Source: Lonicera japonica (Eukaryota; Streptophyta; Magnoliopsida; Dipsacales; Caprifoliaceae). Taken from it: a stretch of 64,000 nucleotides of DNA. Shown piece by piece: positions 11,449 through 22,928 of this stretch. A model generated the notes under the pieces. That model was not told the DNA's origin. It saw only the letters and a program-made list of their open reading frames with translations, and searched no databases. The stretch covers positions 23,461,601 through 23,525,600 of the forward strand of contig CM038470.1 in the NCBI GenBank assembly GCA_021464415.1. Direction: 5' to 3'. Position numbers and translations under genes: made by a program. Numbering within the stretch: position 1 is the first letter of the stretch; every line of letters starts with the position of its first letter.

Positions 11449-12954
11449 ATACATAAATGTAAATAAAGAATAAAAAGATTGGTGGTAGCTTTGCATTTCA
11501 TGTACAAGGTATGCTTCCAAAAACTAATATACATGTATGTTGCATTTTCTTTTTACTCAATCTATCTACCAAATGAACTAATGAGCACTGTTCTTTTTTT
11601 AAATCGATGTTGAAAATCAAGGGTTCATTTTTTTTTTATCTTTTTTAAGAACAAAATCAACATATTATATATTTATTAATTATGTTGATATCAACATATC
11701 TTATAAATAAGTGAAACTTAAATTAGACTCTTAATGGGACAGAAGGGTAGTACTTTTTCTCCTTTCAATTATATCTATTGGCAAAATCTGAGCCATCTAT
11801 TTTAAAATTAATGATCCATAATTGCTAATTTTACTCTAGAATAATTTATTTTTTTCGCTTTAGAGAAGCGGGATCCTATGACTACATAACCATAAGAATA
11901 TAAATGTATATTTCTATTGAAAGCCCAAAAATGAAAAGAAGTCCTAACTTGTTAAAACTATGAGATAATTTCGAATTGTTGAAGTGGATGAATGCTGATT
12001 AGAATGAAGTTAAATAAGTAAGATTGTTGAGCTAAATATAAGGTGCAAAATTATTATGATGTTTTATATTGGATAGGGAAAAATTGGATGAAGGACCTAT
12101 CTGCAAATTCTTTTTTATGTAATACAGTATAGAATGTTTGGAGCTTAAGAAGCATAGTATATTTTCCTCAATGTTAATTTAACATATATAATGTCCTTTT
12201 GATATAGATTTTAATCCTACCTGCACAATTTATTTTATTAAAAGTAAGTACCTATAAATTATAGTAAACTCTTTTAAATCCTGCTTTAATTAGGACTATC
12301 ATTTCTTTAAGAGAAATAATGATTGTTTCTTTCGAGCGGTAAATAAATGAATTTTTCTCACGAAATTTGAAAGATAATTTCTATAATGAATCAATAGTTT
12401 TCACCAAATTTCATTTGAAACTTCAACTTAAAAGTGAGTGAGACAATCATCTAACATTTAAGTGGTCGAAAATATAATTTTTAAATGATATCATATCCTC
12501 TAAATTTCATCTGATATCTATAATGAGTACATTTCTCATAAGTAATAATAAAAAACTCACAAAACCCACTTCTAGTTTGAAATTTTTAATAAAATTTTAT
12601 GAGATATACTTATTATTGATATCAGATCCACTAAATTTCATAAAAAAAAATTATAAGTTTATCAAAATAAACATAATTTTTTTATAAATCGAGAATACGG
12701 TCTTGTTTAGAGTGAAATTGTATTTATACATGTGTACAATTTTCAAGGAGTTTAGCAAAAAAAATAATATATATCATCACAAAAAGAAGTTATATCATGG
12801 GAAATTAATTTGTATCAAAATTTGAAAATATTAGCTTAAGATATTCAATGAGAAAAGAATTATACAACCATAATTGTAATTGAGTTGTTAGTTGGAACTA
12901 ACCGAGTATTTTATGGAAACTAGAAATATTTGAAATTGAACAGCTACTTCACAT
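11449..12954. other. AT-rich spacer between MIR399 and tRNA-Leu
   Basis: No coding region recognised. The stretch 12360-12700 has repeated TTTCACCAAATTTCAT/AAATTTCAT-like words on both strands, suggesting an old foldback element too decayed to delimit. Confidence 0.4.
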
Positions 12955-12994
12955 GTTGAGATGGCCGAGTTGGTCTAAGGCGCCAGATTAAGGT

Positions 12995-13027
<33 letters not shown>

Positions 13028-13035
13028 TCTCAACA
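12955..13035 (+). tRNA. tRNA-Leu (anticodon AAG)
   Basis: Full cloverleaf. Acceptor stem GTTGAGA pairs with TCTCAAC, with A as discriminator base. The D-arm GGCCGAGTTGGTCTAAGGC holds the A box. Anticodon stem CCAGA/TCTGG encloses loop TTAAGGT with anticodon AAG. The long class II variable arm TCCGAAAGGGC is followed by T-stem GTGGG/CCCAC around TTCAAAT. The long variable arm and loop are those of a nuclear leucine tRNA. There is no intron and CCA is not encoded, as expected in eukaryotes. Confidence 0.96.
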
Positions 13036-13181
13036 TTTCTTTTCCCTCATTATATCCATTTTCCTCTTTATTTATTTTTTTGGTTTTCTCTCCTCTCCCT
13101 CCATTCCGCGGGTTCAAATCCCACTCCCAACATTTCTTTTCCTTCATTATATCCATTTTCTCTCATTTCCCTCCATTCCGC
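13013..13181 (+). repeat. Tandem partial duplication of the tRNA-Leu 3' end and flank
   Basis: GGGTTCAAATCCCACT at 13013 recurs at 13110, offset 97 bp. The match runs on through CAACATTTCTTTTCC and TCATTATATCCATTTTC, and both units close with CCCTCCATTCCGC. The second unit is shorter by an internal deletion. It contains only the T-arm and half of the acceptor stem, so it cannot form a tRNA. Confidence 0.85.
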
Positions 13182-13689
13182 TTTCATTGCATTCCTCACC
13201 TCTGCCACTCCATCTGAAAGCTTTTCGGTAATGTAATCTCTATCTTTTTTTTTTTTAATGATACATATTAGTCATCAAATTTCTTATTGTTTGGATGTCT
13301 TCTGTTTACTTACTCTATTGATACAATACGCTGTGATTTGGTAATTGAAACAACAATTTGCGAATCAATCATACAAGGCATTTTATTTTACCTTTTTTTG
13401 CACTCGAAATTGATTAATGCAATTCTTTAATGTAAGAACCATTTCTCCCTTTTTTCTGTGATAACAGAGTAAATTGAGATTTTGCTTCTTCAATCTTCAC
13501 ACCGATACAAGATGAAAGCTTTCTTCTTTCATCCTATTAATTGAATTCAAGAAGAACCGCATGTTCATATCATTATTCTTCCGCTGCAGAAAATGTTTTT
13601 GGCATATGCCAAAGTTAAAATCTTTTCTCCCTTTTGCCACTTGCATAACTGGTGAAAACTTTTAAGTTCTTTTATTTACTTGCCGTTTT

Positions 13690-13850
13690 TTTTAAATAAA
13701 GAAAATAAAAATTAAGGGAGGTTTAAGTCTCTCCCTTAATCTTATAAATAAAGAAAAACCTTCACCCACCCCCATGAGTCGAACCCTTGTTCCTCAAGAC
13801 AAGGGTGGGGACTGGGGGTTGCCTACCACTATGCCAACCGCTCTCGTCAT
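13690..13850 (-). mobile_element. Probable tRNA-derived SINE (minus strand)
   Basis: On the minus strand, TGGCATAGTGG (complement of 13826-13836) matches a pol III A box and GGGTTCGACTC (complement of 13776-13786) a B box, with normal spacing and no cloverleaf. The segment downstream on that strand is A/T-rich with a short hairpin (ATTAAGGGAG against CTCCCTTAAT at 13712-13740). Target duplications are not clear. Confidence 0.5.
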
Positions 13851-14071
13851 ACTTGCTTCTTTGATCTTTAAATTACAAAATTACAGGTTAAGAAAACTCT
13901 ATATTCACAGATTTATTTCTTATTCGGATTTTATGCTTAAATTCCAATTACGTAAAAGTCTGAAGGAACTATCCCATCGGTAGAAAGTGTACTCGAAAGT
14001 TGGTATATACTTCTCCAACCTAAAGGTCTCTCTGCCATGATTTTATACATATATGAATTATGTATATATCG

Positions 14072-14356
14072 TGTTGAAGAAGTCAAAATATGTCTATTAT
14101 TAGTGTTTGTTTATTATGGAGGTTGTTGTAACTGTATCCATTAATTGGTTGTCTATATTTAGTATTTAGATAGAATTAGGCCTCTAGTTTTTAGCACTAA
14201 TATTAGGATATGTAATGTTATATATATCTGTTTTGTATGTACAGCAAATCATTCAATCGAATTCAATCTATTGAAGCTTTCTCAATTCTGTTTCTGCTCA
14301 CTCTTTAGTCTAGCCATAGCTATTGAGTTTATCATAGTCAATTTATTTGATTTTCA
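14072..14356 (+). repeat. 5' LTR of the copia element
   Basis: Begins TGTTGAAGAAGTC and ends TTTGATTTTCA. It includes a promoter-like TTATATATATCTG near 14219. It matches the 3' LTR base for base as far as could be compared by eye. Confidence 0.95.
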
Positions 14357-14374
14357 TGGTATCAGAGCAACGAG
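14357..14374 (+). other. Primer-binding site (initiator tRNA-Met type)
   Basis: TGGTATCAGAGC directly abuts the 5' LTR and is the usual complement of the 3' end of initiator tRNA-Met used by plant copia elements. Confidence 0.9.
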
Positions 14375-14445
14375 GTTACAATCGATTCTATTTAATCAAT
14401 TCTGCTACATCCTAAAATCTCGTGTAGCTCATCTTATTCATCACT

Positions 14446-15027
14446 ATGACGTCTCCACCGAATACTCCATCAAAAACAAGCGCCATAACCAATTCACCGA
14501 ACACCGCCTCATCAAGTCAAGTCGACAAATCACCTTTTTCGGACCCATATTACCTTCATCCATCAGATAGCCCCGGTATGGTGCTAATCACTGAAATTCT
14601 CGATGGAGACAATTTTTCCAATTGGCAGAGAGCTATGTCTATGGCTCTAAATTCAAAAAATAAATTGGGGTTTGTTAACGGCTCTATCGTGGCACCCGCA
14701 AAAGCAACCGACCCGGAATTATTCTGTGCGTGGTCTCGTTGCAATGACATGGTCTACTCTTGGATTCTTAACACTGTCACTAAAGAAATCAGAGCCAGCA
14801 TAATTCGTTACTCTACTGCCCATCAAGCATGGGAAGACCTTAGTGAACGTTTTTCGCAGCAAAATGCTCCACGAATCTTTGAAATTCAGCGTGAGATCGC
14901 CTCCTTTCGACAAGATCAGTTGACCGTCTCGGCCTATTACACTAAGCTAAAAGGGTTATGGGACGAATTGTCAGCCCTCGACTCGACGCTAGGAACACAA
15001 ATCGAATCACAAAAATTGATGCAATTT
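14446..15027 (+). pseudogene. Copia gag remnant, truncated
   Basis: The frame opens at ATG 14446 (MTSPPNTPSKTSAITN...). It carries the gag core ITEILDGDNFSNWQRAMSMA, WSRCNDMVYSWILN and a YYTKLKGLWDEL segment typical of the plant copia gag domain (UBN2/retrotran_gag type). Near 15027, after KLMQFL, homology switches to pol in another frame. The original reading then runs to a stop at 15082-15084, producing a gag of about 212 residues without a zinc knuckle. Gag packages element RNA; this version is unlikely to be fully functional. Confidence 0.85.
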
Positions 15028-15632
15028 TTGTCCTTAGCCGATTCATGCATCAACCAACCAAAGTTCACATGGAGACCGTGCTAAGAATAGTTCGTTATCT
15101 CAAGGGCGCACCGGGTCAAGGTCTACTTTTCTCATCATCCGGTGATCTTAAAATTCGAGCTTATTGCGATTCAGATTGGGCAGGATGTCCACTTACTCGA
15201 AGGTCCACCACGGGATATTGTATCTTTCTCGGGTCATCATTAATTTCTTGGAGGTCAAAACGACAAAAGACTGTCTCTCTCTCGTCAGCGGAAGCAGAAT
15301 ATCGAGCCATGACTGGTACATGTTGTGAACTAACTTGGCTCCGATACTTGTTTAAAGATTTGGGCCTAACAGATGACGAACCCGCTTTCCTATACTGTGA
15401 TAACAAGGCAGCATTACATATTGCGGCCAATCCAGTCTTTCATGAACGAACGCGACATATTGAGATGGACTGTCATTATGTAAGGGATAAAATTCAAGAT
15501 GGTTCGATTATTACCAAGCACGTGAATTCCGGGCACCAGTTAGCAGACGTTCTCACTAAAGCATTGGGCAGAGATAATTTCGCACCCACAATTCGCAAGT
15601 TGGGATTGTATGACATACACTCTCCAGCTTGA
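15028..15632 (+). pseudogene. Copia pol remnant: end of reverse transcriptase plus RNase H
   Basis: VLSRFMHQPTKVHMETVLRI-VRYLKG is the end of the copia reverse transcriptase. It is followed by the complete RNase H region: CDSDWAG, SAEAEYRA, YCDNKAALHIA, RTRHIEMDCHYVRD and LADVLTKAL, ending at TGA 15630-15632. The frame differs from gag, so the deletion join left it without its own start or upstream pol. No internal stops after the join. Confidence 0.88.
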
Positions 15633-15639
15633 GGGGGAG

Positions 15640-15924
15640 TGTTGAAGAAGTCAAAATATGTCTATTATTAGTGTTTGTTTATTATGGAGGTTGTTGTAAC
15701 TGTATCCATTAATTGGTTGTCTATATTTAGTATTTAGATAGAATTAGGCCTCTAGTTTTTAGCACTAATATTAGGATATGTAATGTTATATATATCTGTT
15801 TTGTATGTACAGCAAATCATTCAATCGAATTCAATCTATTGAAGCTTTCTCAATTCTGTTTCTGCTCACTCTTTAGTCTAGCCATAGCTATTGAGTTTAT
15901 CATAGTCAATTTATTTGATTTTCA
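15640..15924 (+). repeat. 3' LTR of the copia element
   Basis: Same 285-bp sequence as the 5' LTR. It is preceded by the polypurine tract GAGGGGGAG (15631-15639) and followed by target duplication TATCG. Confidence 0.95.
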
Positions 15925-15929
15925 TATCG

Positions 15930-18430
15930 TAATTTCAATGCCTTTCAATTTTAAGTTGTTGCTCTAGATAAGTTTGTACATTGTAATTTGATTGCTTTTC
16001 AATTTCATATGAACTATAAATTTACTTCTTTTTTTTTTGACACAAGCAACAGATAAAAACCGGGTGTTTGCCGACCAAACAAAAAGCTCAATTTTAAACA
16101 ATTATAAGATAATCTATACTTATAATTTTCATTTCACTAAAGCCATGCAATGACTTGCACTCTTCGATTACTTCATTTTATTTCTTATTTCTTTAATCCA
16201 TCTTTTTTTCCCTACTCATAACCAAACTATTTTATGTTTTTATTTGGTTCTATACAAGTAAATTAAACCTTTCTTCTCATACCGTCAATTCACCTTTGAT
16301 TTTTCTTTAGCTATTCTACTATATCTATCAATTGCTCGATTGGGAGAGATGTTGTGAACCCATAACATAAAATTTGGTGGAGTTTTGTTGACTTCAAATA
16401 TTGAATTGATTTATGCTGTTTCTCAGTCACAATTTGAACGGTTGCACTAGCAATTGGAGTTGTATTAAATCTAATTTAGAGTTGCGGAAATCAAGAATCT
16501 TGGAGCAAGTTTGCTAACATTCTTAAAGATTCAAAAACTTAATGGTTTGCTGAATAAATTTTTAATTCTGGTTTTTGCCCACAAAATGCTTTAACTATGT
16601 TCCTTCATTATTGACATTTTTAGGTAAGTAGTTGCTTTCCGTAACTTTGAGATGACATTAGACGAGCTTAACTTTTAAGAAAAAATTTACCTGTTTATTA
16701 ATTCTCTAATAATATGACCATCTTACTACAATTCGTCCACGAGTTATATGCTAGTGTATATATATATATAATGGTGGAACATAAAATGTTACTCACTTTG
16801 TTAGAAAAATTAATGATACAAATACTCCCAACTACCAAAAGTGTCCCATAAAATTAAATTGTAATTGATATTAAATAATAAAAATTGTAGGGCCTAAACA
16901 GTTCATTTTTTTATTTATGTCAACTACAATATGTAATAACTTATTTTGACTAAAGTTTGAATAATTGAAAATAAATTCGTCATAAATGAAAGCCTTTCTT
17001 TCAGATATGATCAGTATCATTTTCTTAGTGCCTCATAAATTGAGGACAATAGAGGTCAATAACATATTTACCCTAAAGGTTAGGCAACAACCATATATAT
17101 GTCCCTTTCTAAGTCACACTTTTGTTTATGTGAAAATTTATCATCCCTTCTGTTTCAAATTGATAATTACATTTTTTTTAAAATGTCTCAAATATTATAA
17201 ATATTTTTTAACATAATCAATGTATCAAATATGATAATAGAAAATGCTTTGTATACTTGACTGATGATTATGTTAAAATAACAAAAAAAAATATTTAAAG
17301 TAAAAGTAGAATTAACGATTTAAGATAGGAAGAGTATGTTACATTGACTTTCTTGGTCAATATGCAAGGCTTGAATGTGGACCTTTTATTTGCCTAGAAA
17401 GTAAAAATAATTTGAGTGGCAAATTATAAATTAAATCTTTACGACGTTTAATAGGCACTTAAAAGTACATCTATTATAGATTTTGTGCACTTACAAGAAC
17501 GCATAATGAAACCATATATACCTGTTTTTCTACTACACAGATTTGGGAATTCATTCATCATAATCCAACTTTTAACTTTTCTATCATAGATTCTTTAATT
17601 CATTCATCAAAATCGAACTTGTAACGTTCTTATTACAAGGACGATGGGTATGATAATATTAAAAATATCATATACATTATAGAAAAGGCCTAAGAAGAGT
17701 TTATGCCATTGATGGGACAATTAGGTTAATAGTCTTTTAATTTATGGAATGATTGAGTAAAATGACAAATTTGACCTGCCTTTGAGTGGGGGCAAAGGAC
17801 GCGCACTAGAAAATGACTTGTCTCTAACTAATTTTGAAAATCTCCTCTCCACTTGCTCCAAGAGAAAATATTTGTTCCCCCTAAATCAGAATAAGCAATG
17901 AAACTTTAAATGATTCTATAATTTTGATTTTAATTGACAGTGTTTTCTGGATGTCGTCAAAGCAAATATTCTATTATCAAAGTTTAATATTAGTTTAATA
18001 AGAAGCTGTATTGTATATTTTTAAAATTATATATTATTCTAACAATAAATATAATTGCTTTAACAAAAATACAACAAAGAATTTATCATTATTTTGCATA
18101 CGCAAAGCTGACCCAATATTACATGTAAAAACGTGGGATGGGACAAGTGTGGACCATTATTTTGAAGCTTCTATGATGTCCTTGCATGGATGGTGCCTTC
18201 CACTACTAAAAAAAAATAAAGTTGAATTGGCTTTCAATTTATTTCGTTATCAACAATACCTTTTTATCTCTTCTAAAACGTCCTCAGCCACTTCATGCCC
18301 TAGTGGAGTGGAGGCCATTTATGTTACGTTCCTTGTGACCCAGGAAAGAAAGGGCATTTGGCATTTACTTATTATTATAAAACTTTAATTTAGTTAAAAA
18401 TTGTATTCGCATTGTTCACACTTATTTAAA
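15930..18430. other. Gene-free AT-rich region
   Basis: No convincing gene. A decayed Stowaway-like MITE may lie at about 17147-17337 (CATCCCTTCTGTTTCAAATT at the left; complement of TAGGAAGAGTATG at the right). The open frame at 18011-18388 (125 codons) shows no recognisable motif and AT-rich composition like its surroundings. Confidence 0.4.
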
Positions 18431-18960
18431 GGTGTGTTTAATTGGTAACATTTTTCATGAAAAATGAACATTTTTCACTTGATTTAGCAACTTAAGGCAT
18501 TTGATTGGCTTTTTCTTTTAAGCAATTCAATTCATACTTTTTACTCATACATGTGCATTTTCAAGGCAACTGAGGAAAATATTTTCTTTGGGGGAGGTGG
18601 TTTTTTGTTTTTCATGCTTGGGCGCGGTTCACGAGACAATGTATTTACCATTTTTTACATAAAAAAATGCCATAACTTAAAATATAAAATTCAAAATAAT
18701 ATAAAAATTTAATATTTAAAATATACTAATCAAGATCAATTAAACAAGATCCATCATAACTATATAATTATGTAAAAAAAATACCAATAATTTTTTTTGC
18801 ATTAAAAATGTCATAATACAACCAATATTTTTCGGGTAGAAAATTAAGACAATCAAACACATTACACTACATTTTCCATACAACTCAATTTTAGGTAATT
18901 CAATTGCACGTAACTTATTTTCTTTCCATGCAAATTACATGTTTGCAATCAAACGCACCT
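18431..18960. mobile_element. Terminal-inverted-repeat element, about 530 bp
   Basis: AGGTGTGTTTAATTG at the left faces CAATCAAACGCACCT at the right, 13 of 15 positions complementary. The interior is non-coding, with ATGAAAAATGAACATTTTTCA-like palindromes. No target duplication is evident, so the superfamily is open; Harbinger-like is possible. Confidence 0.5.
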
Positions 18961-19188
18961 GAGAGTAAACTGGCTGGTTAATATATTCCGAAAAGATAAT
19001 TGTTACATTTTTTAAGTCAATCCTTCAAAGGACGCCACATACCATTTTGTCCAGAGACTTTCAATTGATTGAGACAATCACTTTTCCACTAAAATATAGA
19101 CCCACACGGCTACACCCAATGAACATTTAGACCGAACATTGAAAGAACCCAACTAGAAAACACACACAAAGAAAGAAAAAGAAAAATA

Positions 19189-20913
19189 ATGCAATCACCT
19201 TGCATTAGAGAAGTCTCAGAAGCTTGTTTTAATGGTTGCTGCCCAACCCCATTCCTCACCCTACCTCAGCCCCAAAATGCCTCTACAAACCCTACAACCA
19301 CCGTAAAAACCTCCCGGCAAGATTTTGCCGCCGCCACTGCATTTTCTCTCCATCCAAACACCCAATTCACCAACCACGAATCTCTCCTCTCGTTGGACCG
19401 GTCATTCTCCAACTTGAAAAAATCGTACCCAAAATACATAGAAACTGACCAAACCGACCGAATCCGAGCCCAAGAGTACTATCACCTCTCCCTCAAAGAC
19501 CATGTTTGTCTTGATTATATTGGCCATGGCCTATTCTCATTCTCACAAAATGCTTCCAATGGGCCATTCTTTAATATTTCCTACAAGTCCACAAATTTGA
19601 GCTCTCCAATGTCATATGGTTTACAGGAATCGGAATTCGAGTGCATTGTCCGGAAGAGAATCATGAGGTTTATGAACATGTCCGAAGATGATTACTCTAT
19701 GGTTTTTACGGCCAATCAATCATCGGCATTTAAAGTACTAGCTGACGCTTACCCCTTTCACACTAACCAAAATCTTGTCACTGTCTATGATCACAAGAAC
19801 GAACAAGTGGAAGAAATGGTCAATATCGCGAAGAAGAGAGGGGCGAGAGCCATGTCAGCAGAATTCACATGGCCAAATATGAGGATACATTCGCGAAAAT
19901 TGAGAAAGATGGTGGCAAGTAAAAAGAAGAAATCGAAAAAAGGTTTATTTGTTTTCCCATTACAATCTAAAATGACTGGAACGCGATATTCTTATCAATG
20001 GATGAATTTTGCACAAGAAATTGGATGGCATGTGGTTCTTGATGCGAGCGCGTTAGGAGCTAAGGACATGGAGACCTTAGGCCTGTCCTTATTTCAGCCT
20101 GATTTTCTCATTTGCACGTTTTTCAAGATTTTTGGGGAAAATCCATCTGGATTCGCGTGCTTGTTTTTGAAAAAATCGACCATTCCAATTTTGAAAAATT
20201 CAACCACCAAAATGGGGATTGTTAGTGTAATACATGAACGTACAAGTGCACCACCACCTCTGTTCATTGAAGAGGAGACATTTGAATTACAAGAAATTCA
20301 AGAAAGGGAGCTATCTTCCGATGGAATCATTGAGCTAGGTGAAACCCGCGATTGTATAAGATCCTCGGAGATTGAATTGAGGGGTCTAGATCATGCAGAT
20401 TCATTGGGGCTGATACTCATTAGTGGCAGGTTGAGGTATTTAATCAACTGGCTTGTTAATGCATTGTTGAGCCTTAAACATCCAAATACCGAAAACGGGC
20501 TTCCATTGGTCCGAATTTATGGGCCGAAAATTCGGATCGACCGGGGCCCAGCGGTCTCGTTCAATTTATTTGATTGGAAAGGGGAAAAAATTGATCCAAC
20601 ACTTGTGCAAAAATTGGGGGATAGAAATAATATTTCTCTTAGTTTTGGGCTTTTGCAGCATATTTGTTTCTTGGACAAGGATAATGAAGAGAAGGTGAGA
20701 TCACTGGAAACAAGAAGTAATGAAGATGGGAAAAAGAAGAAGGAGAAAAATGATTGGGGCATAAGTGTAATTACGGCTTCTTTAGGGTTCTTGAATAATT
20801 TTGAAGATGTTTATAGGGTGTGGGTATTTGTTTCTTTGTTTTTGGATGCAGATTATGTGGAGAAAGAGAGGTGGAGATACATGGCTCTTAATAGAACCAC
20901 TGTTGAGGTTTAA
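19189..20913 (+). CDS. Single-exon PLP-fold protein, molybdenum-cofactor-sulfurase-like
   Basis: Intronless 574-aa frame. It belongs to the plant group of PLP-dependent-transferase-fold proteins related to the NifS-like domain of molybdenum cofactor sulfurase (Arabidopsis At5g51920/At4g22980 type). Visible: CLDYIGHGLFSFS at 107-119 (family's N-terminal Y-LD-A-like motif), MVFTANQSSAFKVLAD at 171-186 (cofactor phosphate region), HVVLDASALGAKDM at 281-294 with Asp285 for the pyridine nitrogen, and FFKIFGENPSGFACLFLKK at 311-329 with Lys313 where the family's PLP lysine lies. A loop (345-400) and the C-terminal half replace the sulfurase MOSC part. No transit peptide is obvious. In vivo reaction is unknown in this group, so activity should not be assumed. 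The A/C-rich leader and first ATG fit a normal start. Confidence 0.85.
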   Translation: MQSPCIREVSEACFNGCCPTPFLTLPQPQNASTNPTTTVKTSRQDFAAATAFSLHPNTQFTNHESLLSLDRSFSNLKKSYPKYIETDQTDRIRAQEYYHLSLKDHVCLDYIGHGLFSFSQNASNGPFFNISYKSTNLSSPMSYGLQESEFECIVRKRIMRFMNMSEDDYSMVFTANQSSAFKVLADAYPFHTNQNLVTVYDHKNEQVEEMVNIAKKRGARAMSAEFTWPNMRIHSRKLRKMVASKKKKSKKGLFVFPLQSKMTGTRYSYQWMNFAQEIGWHVVLDASALGAKDMETLGLSLFQPDFLICTFFKIFGENPSGFACLFLKKSTIPILKNSTTKMGIVSVIHERTSAPPPLFIEEETFELQEIQERELSSDGIIELGETRDCIRSSEIELRGLDHADSLGLILISGRLRYLINWLVNALLSLKHPNTENGLPLVRIYGPKIRIDRGPAVSFNLFDWKGEKIDPTLVQKLGDRNNISLSFGLLQHICFLDKDNEEKVRSLETRSNEDGKKKKEKNDWGISVITASLGFLNNFEDVYRVWVFVSLFLDADYVEKERWRYMALNRTTVEV

Positions 20914-21510
20914 TTTAATCCGTGCTCTATTTTTCATTAATTATTTTCATATTATGAGACTGATTTTTTTGTGGATTTTTAGTTCATAGAGTTGTAATTA
21001 ATTAGCGTAATATAATCTCACAATTATGCATGTTAAACCTGCCTACATCCATTACATAGAAATTATTAAGCGTCAAACATATTACCAAATATATCTAACT
21101 TTTCTAATACAAACAATGAATTTGCTCGGAGAAGGAAAAGGGGAGGTTGACGGAAATCGAATCTGCGTGAATACTCACACTTTATGCCACTTGAGATAAA
21201 GCCCGGATCTATTACTTTCACTGCTTACATAGAAGGCATGAATTTGCTCCAAATTGTAAGCAAATTAAAAGAAAGATAGTTGTATTTCTTTTGCGAAAAT
21301 AAGATAAAAAGCAATATATAAACGTACGTAAGTTGCTGCTAGGCCCAACTTAAATAAACCAGCATTCTATTTTCAGCCCAACATGATAACTAACAAACAA
21401 CAACAGTTCAATACCCCAAAGAAAATCAAAATACTGCCCAAGAGTTTTTCTTTGATTTTCTTGTATTTTAAAGACGAGCTAATTTTAATCTAGTTAAAAA
21501 AAATATAACT
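20914..21510. other. 3' flank with a SINE-like segment
   Basis: Presumed 3' UTR, then AT-rich DNA. On the minus strand 21154-21195 reads TCTCAAGTGGCA (A box) and CAGATTCGATTTC (B box) about 35 bases apart, as in a tRNA-derived SINE. Ends are not definable. Confidence 0.4.
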
Positions 21511-21986
21511 TGTGGGGGGCCTAGAATAAAGATCCCGTTTGGGCCAAGCCCAAGGAGAAAAGAAGAGTTGGGACATGGCCAAAAAAGTCCCGGGGCGCTA
21601 ACCCAAGTATGGTTGCTTCGGCCAAGTAGAGCTCGATAGTTAAGAATGATGAGGACATGATATCTGTACTGTAAAGTGCAAAATTAGTTATGGATAAGAG
21701 ATTAACTTCACGTGAAAAATGTTATATTGATGTACAAGTTATATCCTTAATAGTGTTTTAACTATTACATTAATGAGGATTGTGACCTTAATTTTATACA
21801 TATAAATAGAAAGGGACAGTTCAATATGCAGGGAATCGATTCATTAGCATTAACTTTGGGATAATTGTTTAGAGGGAGGAAACAATGAGTTGTACTTTTC
21901 AGAGCCTTTGAGTTAACATAAAACACACACAAAGGATGACGTACTACCGGATTAGCATAAGCGCTACTGGAAAAACCTACCCCACA
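21511..21986. mobile_element. Candidate solo LTR, 476 bp
   Basis: Begins TGTGGGG and ends CCCCACA, a 7-bp terminal inversion as in LTRs, and has a TATA-like ACATATAAATAG at about 21799. It is AT-rich with a GC-richer start. The flanks (TAACT and AACAA) do not form a clear 5-bp duplication, so this is tentative. Confidence 0.45.
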
Positions 21987-22928
21987 AACAAATCTAGTTT
22001 CTTTTACTTGAAAACTTATTTAGCCAACTTTACAATTCGATTATCACAATCAACCATTCAGACTCGATTCCATCTCTAGTGAGTTTGGTCAAATTTTCAT
22101 CACCTACATAACTCTTTCACAATTTTTAAAAATATTCTAAAAAAAACTCTTAACCTAAAATGTTTGGAAAAGAAACAGATAATTTTTAATTTTAGATGGC
22201 GGTTATTTAGAGTTCGGGATACGTGCGCAAACTTGAATATATATATATATATATATATAAGTAATTTAAGATGGGAAAAAGTAGTTTAACAATAAGTTAT
22301 CATTATATTGCCTTGGCAAGCTTCAAACGAATAAAAAATGTAAGTTCCAAATTATTATTCTTGCCTCACAGTTAGGTAGTGTAGTTAAAAACTTTTTCTT
22401 ATATGGTAATGGTTTTATATTCGAGTCACCTTTTTAACTCAAAGTGATAACCTAAAGGTTGAAAAAAAGTTTGGCATGATAAATTATAACCGAAGCAAAC
22501 CAAAATAATAAATTATAATTTATTACGAACATAAAAATTACCCTTTTCCCATTTAACTCAAATTGGACGATGGTAGGTATTTCTTGTTGAATTTTAGTTT
22601 TTTTTGCATATAATACACTAGTGCACTACTATAAATGGGCCTAGAGTTCAACCCAACTCTATGGACCTAATAATTATGATATGCCCAATTTTCATTTGAT
22701 TTTTTTTTTTAAACAATATACTTGGTGCGATTTAAATATGGGATCTCTCGCTAAATAGATCGCCTCTTACAAGAACCTAGTGAACCGCTAAACCAACCCC
22801 ATAGGGTCTTTCATTTGATTAGGATGTCGTTTGAATTTTGAAGGAAAAGTTTGGCATATGGTACCTAATTAAGTACTAAAAAGGATTAGTGTTCATAACA
22901 ATAATCCAATATTAAAAAAGGAAAATGA

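Larger units (their letters stand above)
14072..15924 (+). mobile_element. Ty1/copia LTR retrotransposon, internally deleted, 1853 bp
   Basis: Two 285-bp LTRs (14072-14356 and 15640-15924), both TG...CA and identical by eye, flanked by 5-bp duplications TATCG (14067-14071, 15925-15929). A primer-binding site follows the 5' LTR and a purine tract precedes the 3' LTR. The interior is only 1283 bp. It keeps the gag N-terminal part and the RNase H end of pol; the gag zinc knuckle, protease, integrase and most of reverse transcriptase are missing. The order gag...RNase H and the RNase H sequence identify copia. Identical LTRs mean a recent insertion, so a shortened copy was probably mobilised by a complete relative. 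Confidence 0.95.

Noticed and set aside
18011..18388. 125-codon open frame
   Set aside because: AT-rich, no motif, no promoter or splice context; likely chance.
22624..22640. CACTACTATAAA as a CACTA transposon end
   Set aside because: No matching opposite terminus or 3-bp target duplication was found nearby.
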